Source: Actinomycetota bacterium
GTDB taxonomy: Bacteria > Actinomycetota > CADDZG01 > WHSQ01
Length of the DNA stretch: 14,896 nucleotides
Assembly (NCBI GenBank): GCA_016781115.1
Contig: JADDQX010000008.1
Coordinates: forward strand, 16,190 to 31,085
Direction of reading: 5' to 3'
Shown here: in pieces, positions 7,341 through 14,004 of the stretch
How the letters are laid out: each line of letters starts with the position of its first letter
How positions within the stretch are numbered: position 1 is the first letter of the stretch
Translations under genes and position numbers: made by a program
Notes under the pieces: model-generated
Database searches by the model: none
Told to the model about the DNA's origin: nothing
Seen by the model: only the letters and a program-made list of their open reading frames with translations

Positions 7341-8143
7341 AGCCACACCTCGTCGAGGAAGTCCGCGATCGCGTCCGAGAGTCGGTTGGGCGGGAAGCGC
7401 AGCTCGAAGAACGAGTTCGCGTGCACGAGCTCGGCGTTCGGTAGCTCTCGCGCCAGAGCCCTCGCGTCGGAGAACGGATGGAGGATGTCGCGATCGTGTC
7501 CGATGATCAGCGTCGGCTGATCGAGCTTCGAACGCTCGTCCGGATGCGGCGCCAACCTCCCGGTGAGCAAGCCGTGCAGCACCGCTGCAGACGCCAGGGG
7601 ATCGGCCGACAGGACGTCTAGGAGCACGTTCACGTAGAGGCTGAAGTTGCGCGGGATCCGGCGAACGAGCCCGGCGCCGAAGCGGATCGGCCCGGTCGCC
7701 TCTGCGAACGCGATCACGAGAGGCAGGAAGATCGTGGCTGCAGCCGGCGCGGCCCGCTCGAGAACCGGCATCTCGATGAACATCGCCTTCGTCCGGCTCG
7801 GGGCGTACGCGGCGACCTCGAGCGTCACGTTCGCGCCGAGCGATGTTCCCCCGATGACCGCCTCAGGCACGTCGAGGTGGTCGAGGAGCGCCACCACCTG
7901 CCGGGCGAAGATCTCCATCGAGTAGTAGCGCGAGTGGGGAGGACGATCGCTCGCGCCGTGCCCCAACAGGTCGATCAGGATGACGCGGTTGCCGCGATCC
8001 GCGAGCGCATCCGCGAGGAGGTAGTGGTGGTTCCTCGGCAGGAGCAGCCCGTGGATGAGAACGATCGGGCGCTCGGCGGCTCCTTGTCTGCGCCCCCGTT
8101 GCTCGTAGGAGATCTTGAAGCCGTCGAGGTTGAACGTGGGCAT
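7337..8143 (-). CDS. Alpha/beta hydrolase-fold protein, function unknown
   Basis: This 268-residue protein has a clear alpha/beta hydrolase core and no signal peptide. The oxyanion region is VLIHGLLLPRNHHY (28-41), followed by LIDLLGHGASDRP (57-68). The nucleophile elbow is GGTSLGAN (98-105, Ser101), and the likely acid is Asp219 in GHDRDILHP. The expected histidine, usually in a GH motif before ER-P, is not there: the segment reads HANSFFELRFPPN (241-253) with Phe at the aligned position, leaving only His241 nearby. It may therefore be inactive, use His241, or have a shifted triad. The substrate cannot be told from sequence. The gene starts 48 bases after the Fn3 gene, with AAGG at 8155-8152, and its end overlaps zwf by 4 bases, so its expression is tied to zwf. 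Confidence 0.85.
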   Translation of the reverse strand: MPTFNLDGFKISYEQRGRRQGAAERPIVLIHGLLLPRNHHYLLADALADRGNRVILIDLLGHGASDRPPHSRYYSMEIFARQVVALLDHLDVPEAVIGGTSLGANVTLEVAAYAPSRTKAMFIEMPVLERAAPAAATIFLPLVIAFAEATGPIRFGAGLVRRIPRNFSLYVNVLLDVLSADPLASAAVLHGLLTGRLAPHPDERSKLDQPTLIIGHDRDILHPFSDARALARELPNAELVHANSFFELRFPPNRLSDAIADFLDEVWL

Positions 8144-8191
8144 GGCCGCTACCTTACGCGGGCGGCGGTTATCGCTGGGTTCCGCAACCTT

Positions 8192-9226
8192 TCAAAGATC
8201 CAGCGGAGCTGGCCCTTTCGCGACCTCGATGCGCCGCGCCACTGACCGCAACAGAACCGCCAACGCGATCAGGAGCGCGCCTGCACCCATCCAGCGCAGG
8301 CCATCGGGAGGGATCAACGTAGACGATCCGGCTTCCCTGCCCGCCCCCATCGCACTCAGCGGGATGCCGCCCTTCGGGATCTCATACGGCAGCTCCTTGT
8401 CGAACGTGCCCCACCTCTCGCGGCCGGGAGGCCTGGGAAGCCCGGTCTGACCTGGAAGGCGCGCCGCCAGGGGGAGACCGGCCGGACCCAGCGCGCGGCC
8501 GCCGAGACCGAACCCGCCGGTCCCGGTCGGTCCCGCCGCCGCGTCGGTGTCACCGCCCGACCTCGGATCCGTGAGCGTGATCTGTATCGGTTGTGAGGGG
8601 GCCGAAGCACGGCCGTCGGCGTGCACGGTGCTGGAGCGGATCGCAAGCACGCGGTAGGAGTAGGTGCCGGAACCCACGGGATCGACTACGACCGTCTCAG
8701 CGGTCCGAGCCGCGACCTTGAAGTCACCAACGCGTTTGCGCTCCACCTGATAACCCAAAAGGTCGGGTTCCGGGTTCGTATCCCACCGCAGCTCGACCCC
8801 GCGGGAGGTGGCCGTCGCGGTAAGGCCGGTCGGTGGCGCGGCAGGGTTGTCGACGGTGACGTGCGGGTTCGTGACCGCGCCTGCACCCCCGTTGGCGATG
8901 GCTCGGGCTACAACCGGGTACTCGCCGTTCAGAGCGAGGTCACTCGAGCCGATCTGGAACGGCGTGACCCAGACGTACGAGATCTCTGCGGTGTGTTCGA
9001 GCTCCGGCGGCTCCGCAGCCTCTACGACCTGGCCGGCGATCTCGATCTCTATCCTCTTTATGCCCGCGGCGCTGGATGCGGTGGCCGTCAAGCTCACGGT
9101 GCCCTCCAGCACGGCGCCATGCCGCACCCCTTCCAACTTGATACGAACGGCTTCGCCGCGGCCGGCGGCGGCCGTTGCGGGGAGCGACATGAGAACCAGC
9201 AGGATGGCGATCAAGATCCGTCTCAC
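8192..9226 (-). CDS. Secreted, membrane-anchored fibronectin type III domain protein
   Basis: This 344-residue protein has a signal peptide at 1-21 (RR start, hydrophobic ILIAILLVLMSLPA, then ATAAAG). Residues about 26-126 form a beta-rich Ig-like domain. Residues about 132-218 form an Fn3 domain (PPTGLTATATSRGVELRW, then LLGYQVERK and GTYSYRVLAIRSS). A Gly/Pro-rich linker covers 222-275. A C-terminal membrane helix at about 312-327 (GAGALLIALAVLLRSVARR) is followed by a short basic cytoplasmic tail. The helix has no LPXTG before it, so it is probably held by the membrane and not joined to the wall. The start is GTG, overlapping the sortase stop by 4 bases, with a strong ribosome site (AGGAGGAG, 9242-9235). 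It probably works with the neighbouring sortase and LPQTG protein. No enzymatic motif is visible. Confidence 0.85.
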   Translation of the reverse strand: MRRILIAILLVLMSLPATAAAGRGEAVRIKLEGVRHGAVLEGTVSLTATASSAAGIKRIEIEIAGQVVEAAEPPELEHTAEISYVWVTPFQIGSSDLALNGEYPVVARAIANGGAGAVTNPHVTVDNPAAPPTGLTATATSRGVELRWDTNPEPDLLGYQVERKRVGDFKVAARTAETVVVDPVGSGTYSYRVLAIRSSTVHADGRASAPSQPIQITLTDPRSGGDTDAAAGPTGTGGFGLGGRALGPAGLPLAARLPGQTGLPRPPGRERWGTFDKELPYEIPKGGIPLSAMGAGREAGSSTLIPPDGLRWMGAGALLIALAVLLRSVARRIEVAKGPAPLDL

Positions 9227-9846
9227 GCCGCGGGCTCCTCCTGGACCGCGACGGCGTCCGAGGTTCGGACGAGGCGGGCGCGCACGACGATGCGGTAGCG
9301 CGCGCTCCCTTCGGGATGACAGGTGGTCAGCGTGAGGAACGAGCCTTTACCGGGGAACTCGTTGATCGGCGACCAATCTGTCGGCTCGACAACGAACGCT
9401 TCGCCTGTGACCTCGTACACGTGACGCCCCATCGGCGTCGTCAGGATCACTTTGTCGCCGCGCACCAGCTCGTCCAGACGGTTGAACGGCCTTCCGTAGG
9501 TGGTGCGGTGTCCCGCGATCGCTACGTTCCCGTTCTTACCGGGGAGCGGCGACGACGGGTAATGGCCCGCGCCGGCTCTCAGCGCGGCTAGAGAGGTTCC
9601 CTCTACAACCACCACGTCCACATCGAGTTCGGGGATCTCCAGGCGCGTCAGCGCCTCGCCGGGCTTGACCTTGCCGAGCCGGTAGTCCTCGCTCGCAGAC
9701 AACCCGGCGACCAACCCGCGCTGGAGACGAGCGGCCCACAGATCGGTTGCGAACGGATAAGAGAGCAGGCCGGTGCCGGCGATCGCCAACGCGATGGCGG
9801 CTGCGGTCAACCCGCGCCGCAACGTCCGTGCCCGCCCGACAGACAT
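9223..9846 (-). CDS. Sortase, class E-like
   Basis: This is a membrane-bound transpeptidase that cuts sorting signals and joins surface proteins to the cell wall. A basic N-terminus (RARTLRRG) and one membrane helix (about 13-32) precede an extracellular sortase domain. Numbered from the first of two close ATGs (9852), the catalytic residues are His115 in AIAGHRTTYGRPF, Cys178 in FLTLTTCHPEGSA and Arg187 in RYRIVV. The TLTTCHP...SA..R pattern matches actinobacterial class E sortases. I prefer the ATG at 9846 (207 residues) because GGAG sits 6 bases before it; from 9852 the same GGAG would touch the start codon. It follows the LPQTG protein gene by under 30 bases, so that protein is the likely substrate. 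Confidence 0.95.
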   Translation of the reverse strand: MSVGRARTLRRGLTAAAIALAIAGTGLLSYPFATDLWAARLQRGLVAGLSASEDYRLGKVKPGEALTRLEIPELDVDVVVVEGTSLAALRAGAGHYPSSPLPGKNGNVAIAGHRTTYGRPFNRLDELVRGDKVILTTPMGRHVYEVTGEAFVVEPTDWSPINEFPGKGSFLTLTTCHPEGSARYRIVVRARLVRTSDAVAVQEEPAA

Positions 9847-9873
9847 CTTCATCTCCGTTTCGATGCCAGTCGG

Positions 9874-11121
9874 CTAAGACAGGCGGCGTCGAACGGCGAG
9901 CGCAACGCCCGCCAGGATCAACAGACCTACCCCGACCAGCGTGACGTCGCGCGCCCCGGTTTGGGGCAGGACCTTCGGTGGGTTCTGGACACGTTCGGCG
10001 AGAGGCTTGGCCTCCGCGCTTGCGGCCGCGGTGGTGCGTGCGAGGCCGAGCTTGAGCCCGCCCGACACCCCCTTCAGAAGGTGCAGACGAACCGCGTCGG
10101 CTGCCGCGACGGCCGAGCCTTGGGTGTCTTTGCTGGATGCAGCAGCGGCCGTGATCGTCGACTCGGCAGGGGTTCCTTGCAGGATCGTGGTGGTTTGGCC
10201 GGGCGCCAGCGAGATCGTCTGGTACGTCGGCTTCACCTTCGTGATGTCGCGCACCTTCACGGTAACCAGTGCGGCGGTGGCCTCCGAAGATGACGCAGCA
10301 GACAGGCGGTCCAGCGATGCTGAAGCCGTCGCGCGTCCGACTTCGATGATGATGAGGCCATCCTCCGTCGCGACCGACGAGCCGGGGATCGGAACCCCGT
10401 CGTCGTCGAGGTCGGGGATCCCTGCCACTCCGATGAGAGCCCCTGCAGCCCTGGACGTCACCGTGAGAGAGTTTCCTGTCGCCACGATGTTAGAGGTGGC
10501 GGGCCCTAGCAGGATCTGCGCGCCCTGACCCTCGTCGATCGCGTCGAGCAGTTGGTTGAGCGCGTTCTTTATCGGCTCTGGTGCACCGCCGATGATCTGC
10601 TGGAGCTGGTCGACCAACTGCTCTTTGGCGTCCTCCGCCTGCGGGATCAGGCCGCGCAGATCGAGCTCGAGTGCGACCTCTGACACCTTGCCGACGTTGC
10701 TCGTCTGAGGGACGCCGTTAGCGATGGATGACACCGACGAGCCGCAGGCGAGGTCGAGCGTCAAGACCGATCCGAGAGGGTCGGGGACCTGAGGCCCGCC
10801 GCATGTCTGCCCCTCCGTCGACTTCTCGCCGGGGGCCGAAGACTTCTCTGCCGTCGCTTCGTTGCACGGGAGCTGCTCCGGATCCGGGTTGTCTCCCAAG
10901 ATCGAGCATTGCCCCGCCCCCACGCCTTGCGCGCTCGGCTTCGAATCAGCGCGGGACAACGCCACACCGAGTGTGAGGCCTTGATCGCCAAGACCCAGCT
11001 CGAGCCCGCGCGCCTCGCCCTCCAGCGCGTAAGACGCGCTCGTGGGAGCGGCCGCTCCAGCGGGAAGAGCCGCCCCGGCGAGGACAAACACGGCGACCAC
11101 GAACGCGAGACGACGCTTCAT
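9874..11121 (-). CDS. LPXTG-anchored surface protein of unknown function
   Basis: This 415-residue exported protein has a signal peptide at about 1-25 (MKRRLAFVVAVFVLAGAAL, then PAGAAA). It ends in a textbook sorting signal: LPQTG at 385-389, a hydrophobic helix (LVGVGLLILAGVALAV) and RRRLS. The mature part is rich in Ala, Ser, Thr and Gly, with beta-strand-like stretches and no catalytic motif I recognise. Four cysteines (72, 86, 107, 126) all lie in the N-terminal third and could form two disulfides. Residues 161-200 look helical. A short acidic segment, DLDDDGVP (237-244), resembles a calcium-binding loop, but this is weak. The start is supported by AGGAGG (11135-11130) with 8 bases of spacing. 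It is first in the sortase operon, and the sortase gene follows directly. The family is not recognised beyond a cell-wall surface protein. Confidence 0.9.
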   Translation of the reverse strand: MKRRLAFVVAVFVLAGAALPAGAAAPTSASYALEGEARGLELGLGDQGLTLGVALSRADSKPSAQGVGAGQCSILGDNPDPEQLPCNEATAEKSSAPGEKSTEGQTCGGPQVPDPLGSVLTLDLACGSSVSSIANGVPQTSNVGKVSEVALELDLRGLIPQAEDAKEQLVDQLQQIIGGAPEPIKNALNQLLDAIDEGQGAQILLGPATSNIVATGNSLTVTSRAAGALIGVAGIPDLDDDGVPIPGSSVATEDGLIIIEVGRATASASLDRLSAASSSEATAALVTVKVRDITKVKPTYQTISLAPGQTTTILQGTPAESTITAAAASSKDTQGSAVAAADAVRLHLLKGVSGGLKLGLARTTAAASAEAKPLAERVQNPPKVLPQTGARDVTLVGVGLLILAGVALAVRRRLS

Positions 11122-11129
11122 CAGATAGA

Positions 11130-11135
11130 CCTCCT
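11130..11135 (-). promoter_or_regulatory. Strong ribosome binding site of the LPQTG protein gene
   Basis: AGGAGG on the minus strand, 8 bases before the ATG at 11121. It is among the strongest in the window and fixes this start; it also suggests high expression of the surface protein. Confidence 0.8.
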
Positions 11136-11230
11136 CGGATGAGGCTCGCGGCGAATCGCGCGACCTCGTTTGTGCTCCCTCAGGGAAGGGCTCTCCCTGC
11201 TCCGCCAGGCGCGGCCAGATTAAGGGGAAA

Positions 11231-11260
11231 TATGTAGGTCTGCCACCCGGGCGTTGTCAG
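11231..11260 (-). promoter_or_regulatory. Candidate promoter of the surface-protein/sortase operon
   Basis: On the minus strand a -35-like CTGACA (11260-11255) is separated by 18 bases from TACATA (11236-11231), in the only AT-rich patch of the 178-base gap between the acyl-CoA synthetase and the LPQTG gene. The -35 matches TTGACA at five of six bases, but the -10 is poor. It would give a leader of about 100 bases. No clear terminator for the upstream gene was seen in this gap. Confidence 0.3.
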
Positions 11261-11299
11261 GCGGCAGCGCACCGCTTTCGGCTCGCCTTGGTGGGTCCG

Positions 11300-12961
11300 T
11301 CAGTCGGCGAGGACGTCGGCGCCCTCGAGGGACGCGATCAGCTCCCGCTTGATGACCTTTCCCGTGCTGGTGCGCGGGAGCTCCGGAACCTTCTCGATCC
11401 GTCGCGGCACCTTGAACGACGCGAGCTCCTGTTTGCACACCTTGGTGATCTGCTCGCGAGACGCCGAGCCCGCGACGAATGCAGCCAGAACCTCGCCATA
11501 TTCCTCGTCGGCGACGCCGAGCACCGCGGCCTCGTTCACGCCGTCGATCGACTCGATCAGGGCTTCGATCTCGATCGGGTAGATGTTCTCTCCTCCGACG
11601 ATCACCATGTCGTCGGCGCGGCCTTCGATGAACAGGTGACCGTCCTCGTCGAGATGCCCCACGTCGCCGATCGACATGTAGCCGTCGCGCTCGTCCTTGG
11701 TCTCTCCCGAGGTGTAGCCCTCGAACAGGATGTCGCTCTTGATGAAGAGCTCCCCCGTCTCTCCCGCGGGCAGCTTCTCTCCCTGCGCGGAGAAAACGGC
11801 GATCTCGATACCCGGCACCGGCCTTCCCACCGTCGTCGGCTTCGTCTTCATGTCCTCCGGCGTCGCGATGGTTACCCAGCCGATCTCGGTGGAGCCGTAC
11901 AGGTCGTAGAGAACGTCGCCGAAGACATCTTTCGCCGCGGCGCGGAGGCCGGGAGAGATCGCCGATCCGCTCGCGAGCACCACGCGCAGGCTCGACAGGT
12001 CATAGCGCGACCGCACCTCTTCCGGGAGGGACACGATCCGCTTGATCATCACGGGGACGAACGACGCCGCGGTGGCGCGGTGCTGGGCGATCAAGCGCAA
12101 CGAATCCTCGGGGTCGAACTTCTCCGGCAGCACCATCGTCGTGCCGAGTGCCGAAGAAACGGCGAAGGTCGCCAGCCCGAACGAGTGGAACATCGGCGCG
12201 GGGCAGAAGACGATGTCGTCACGGCGGTAGGGGACGACCGCGATCAGGTTCGCGAGAGCGCCCATCCCCGCGGCCGAGGCGTTCCGCTGCGCGCCCTTGG
12301 GCGTCCCCGTGGTGCCCGACGTGTGGATCACGATCTTCGCCGATCCTCGGTCCCTAGTGAACGGCGGCGGCGGCGTATCGGGACTCTCGGCAAGCGCTTG
12401 TTCAAGCGGGCGCGACGCATCCAGGGCTTTGCTCGCGTCTCCGACGAACAGGTGCGTGAGGTTGCCGAGGTCGCACTTCTCGACCTGCTCGGAGTGAGCG
12501 GTGTCGTACACCAAGACCGAAGCGCGTGACTGCTCGAGTGTCGTTCGCAACTCCTTCGGCTTGGCCCAGGTGTTCAAGGGGCACGCGACTATCCCCAGCT
12601 TCTGCGCCCCCAGCGTCATCTCGACGAGCTCGCGCCCGTTGCGCAGCAGCAGAGCCACACGGTCGTTGCCGCGGAGCCCAAGCGCGCGTAGAGCGTTGGC
12701 AGCGCGGTTCGAGCGAAGGTCGAGCTCCTTCCAACTCACCGACCCGTTCTTGTCGAAGATCGCGATCTTGTGCCCCAACGTGACGGCGTTCATCTGGGCG
12801 ACGATCCCCATGGAGGGGCCGCGGCCGATGAGCCATGGGAAGGCTTTGGCGATCGCCAGCGGAGCTTTGGGGCTGACGGCGCCCGCCTCGCGCAGCGTGC
12901 GCATAACGCGCGGGTTGGCCATATCCCGTAGCTGGTTCAAGCCCTCGGTAAGAGCGCTCAT
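11300..12961 (-). CDS. AMP-binding acyl-CoA synthetase (fatty-acid CoA ligase)
   Basis: This enzyme activates a carboxylic acid, probably a fatty acid, to its CoA thioester through an acyl-adenylate. The 553-residue product has all motifs of the adenylate-forming superfamily: the P-loop TSGTTGTPKG (214-223), YGSTE (355-359), the ATP-ribose aspartate in YMSIGDVGHL (Asp433), the hinge region IEGRADDMVIVGGENIYP, and the C-terminal catalytic lysine in TSTGKVIKREL (Lys535). It resembles actinobacterial FadD-type ligases; chain length cannot be told. I chose the ATG at 12961, which shares one base with the patatin stop (TGATG). A longer open frame to 13228 only reads through the patatin gene out of frame. 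The coupling suggests that the phospholipase frees fatty acids that this ligase then activates. Confidence 0.94.
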   Translation of the reverse strand: MSALTEGLNQLRDMANPRVMRTLREAGAVSPKAPLAIAKAFPWLIGRGPSMGIVAQMNAVTLGHKIAIFDKNGSVSWKELDLRSNRAANALRALGLRGNDRVALLLRNGRELVEMTLGAQKLGIVACPLNTWAKPKELRTTLEQSRASVLVYDTAHSEQVEKCDLGNLTHLFVGDASKALDASRPLEQALAESPDTPPPPFTRDRGSAKIVIHTSGTTGTPKGAQRNASAAGMGALANLIAVVPYRRDDIVFCPAPMFHSFGLATFAVSSALGTTMVLPEKFDPEDSLRLIAQHRATAASFVPVMIKRIVSLPEEVRSRYDLSSLRVVLASGSAISPGLRAAAKDVFGDVLYDLYGSTEIGWVTIATPEDMKTKPTTVGRPVPGIEIAVFSAQGEKLPAGETGELFIKSDILFEGYTSGETKDERDGYMSIGDVGHLDEDGHLFIEGRADDMVIVGGENIYPIEIEALIESIDGVNEAAVLGVADEEYGEVLAAFVAGSASREQITKVCKQELASFKVPRRIEKVPELPRTSTGKVIKRELIASLEGADVLAD

Positions 12962-13974
12962 CAGCCGGCCTTCTTGCGCGAGGACTTGCGCTTCCAGCCT
13001 TGCGCGACGGGGTGGTCTGCGTTCTCCTCCAACAGCTTGACCGTTCCCTCCCGCGCGCTGTCGGCCAGCGCGCGGCGGTCGAACTGTCGCATCGAGTTCG
13101 TCCCGTGCATCTTGAGGTTGCTCATCCACGGCCTCACGACGAGGACCTCGCACCCCCGTTCCCTGGCCGACAACACCTCGCGTCGAAGGGAACGGGCGAA
13201 CATCGAACGAACGAGCATCGGCGCCCACATCTTCGGGTCACGGGCCGTCGTTACCCCGTCGGTGCGGTAGCCGAGAGGCGCGATGCACAGGATCAGGTCG
13301 CAGCCGTGGTCGGTAGCGAGGTCGAGTGAGGTGGCGCTGGCGACGCCGCCGTCGACGTAGCGGCGGTCGCCGATCCTGACGGGAGGAAAGACGCCGGGGA
13401 TCGATGTGGAGGCCAGCACCGCGTCCGGCAGGGACGCCTCGGGGGCGGCGGGATGACCGAAGGCGATGCGCTCACCGCTGTACAGGTCGACGGCGGACAG
13501 GTAGAGGCTGCGCTCCGGCCACTCTTGAGGAAGGTCTTCGTGGAGCCGCCGCCGCGTCTCCTCGGTCGAGTACAACCCGGCGGGAAAAGCCCTCCGTAGG
13601 TTCCGACCCGGCTCGCCTCCCCCCAGCCGCTTCACGTAGCCCCGAGAGGAGGCGACGGCAAACATCGAGCCGACGCTTCTACGAACGCGTTCGGCCGGCG
13701 AGCGAGACAGCGGCGTGAACACGCGGCGCATCTGCTCCTTGGGGTCCTCGGGATCCTTCTGGACGTCGGGATGTCTGCCGTGGGCGTACTCGAAGAAGTC
13801 GGTGGGCTTCCATCCCGCTGCCATGTACGCGGCCATGACGGAGCCGGCGCTGGTGCCGACCATGAGGTCGGCCGCCCCCACGTCGAAACCGAAGTCGTCC
13901 AGCGCCTGCAGCGCGCCGGCGTGGTACCCCATGCCGACCAGACCACCGCCTCCGAGGACGAGCCCCAGCTTCAT
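12961..13974 (-). CDS. Patatin-like phospholipase / lipid acyl hydrolase
   Basis: This is a patatin-family Ser-Asp dyad hydrolase that would release fatty acids from membrane or storage lipids. Numbered from the ATG at 13974 (337 residues), the oxyanion glycine block is LVLGGGGLVGMGYHAG (5-20), the nucleophile elbow is VGTSAGS (39-45, Ser42), and the catalytic Asp is in YVDGGVAS (Asp208). The other family blocks are present, such as ASTSIPGVFPPV (188-199). There is no signal peptide, so it is cytoplasmic or acts at the inner face of the membrane. The C-terminus is Lys/Arg-rich (WKRKSSRKKAG), which could help contact acidic lipids. The ATG places the glycine block right at the N-terminus, as in relatives; a GTG at 13998 would add 8 residues. 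It lies just after the phosphatase gene and is fused by TGATG to the acyl-CoA synthetase. Confidence 0.94.
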   Translation of the reverse strand: MKLGLVLGGGGLVGMGYHAGALQALDDFGFDVGAADLMVGTSAGSVMAAYMAAGWKPTDFFEYAHGRHPDVQKDPEDPKEQMRRVFTPLSRSPAERVRRSVGSMFAVASSRGYVKRLGGGEPGRNLRRAFPAGLYSTEETRRRLHEDLPQEWPERSLYLSAVDLYSGERIAFGHPAAPEASLPDAVLASTSIPGVFPPVRIGDRRYVDGGVASATSLDLATDHGCDLILCIAPLGYRTDGVTTARDPKMWAPMLVRSMFARSLRREVLSARERGCEVLVVRPWMSNLKMHGTNSMRQFDRRALADSAREGTVKLLEENADHPVAQGWKRKSSRKKAG

Positions 13975-14004
13975 GCGCCGAACCTTATCCAAGGTCACCG
14001 TCGC

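Noticed and set aside
5988..7520. 510-residue open frame on the plus strand opposite zwf and the hydrolase
   Set aside because: Antisense shadow typical of high-GC coding DNA. The product is low-complexity, Arg/Leu/Val/Asp/Glu-rich with no domain, while the opposite strand encodes an intact G6PDH.
8420..8480. LPGQTG in the Fn3 protein (residues 257-262) as a sorting signal
   Set aside because: It has an extra residue compared with LPXTG and lies about 50 residues before the membrane helix, inside a Gly/Pro-rich linker.
11150..11215. Possible hairpins in the LPQTG gene leader (AGGGA ... TCCCT)
   Set aside because: Stems are only 4-5 bases in a GC-rich context with no U-run; not enough to call a riboswitch or terminator.
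11288..12529. 413-residue open frame on the plus strand opposite the acyl-CoA synthetase
   Set aside because: Antisense shadow; its composition is Arg/Asp/His-rich without motifs, and the synthetase motifs on the other strand cover the same bases.
12962..13228. N-terminal extension of the acyl-CoA synthetase frame
   Set aside because: The extra 89 residues are Arg/Pro/Gly-rich and overlap the patatin gene in another frame; the ATG at 12961 gives normal length and a TGATG junction.
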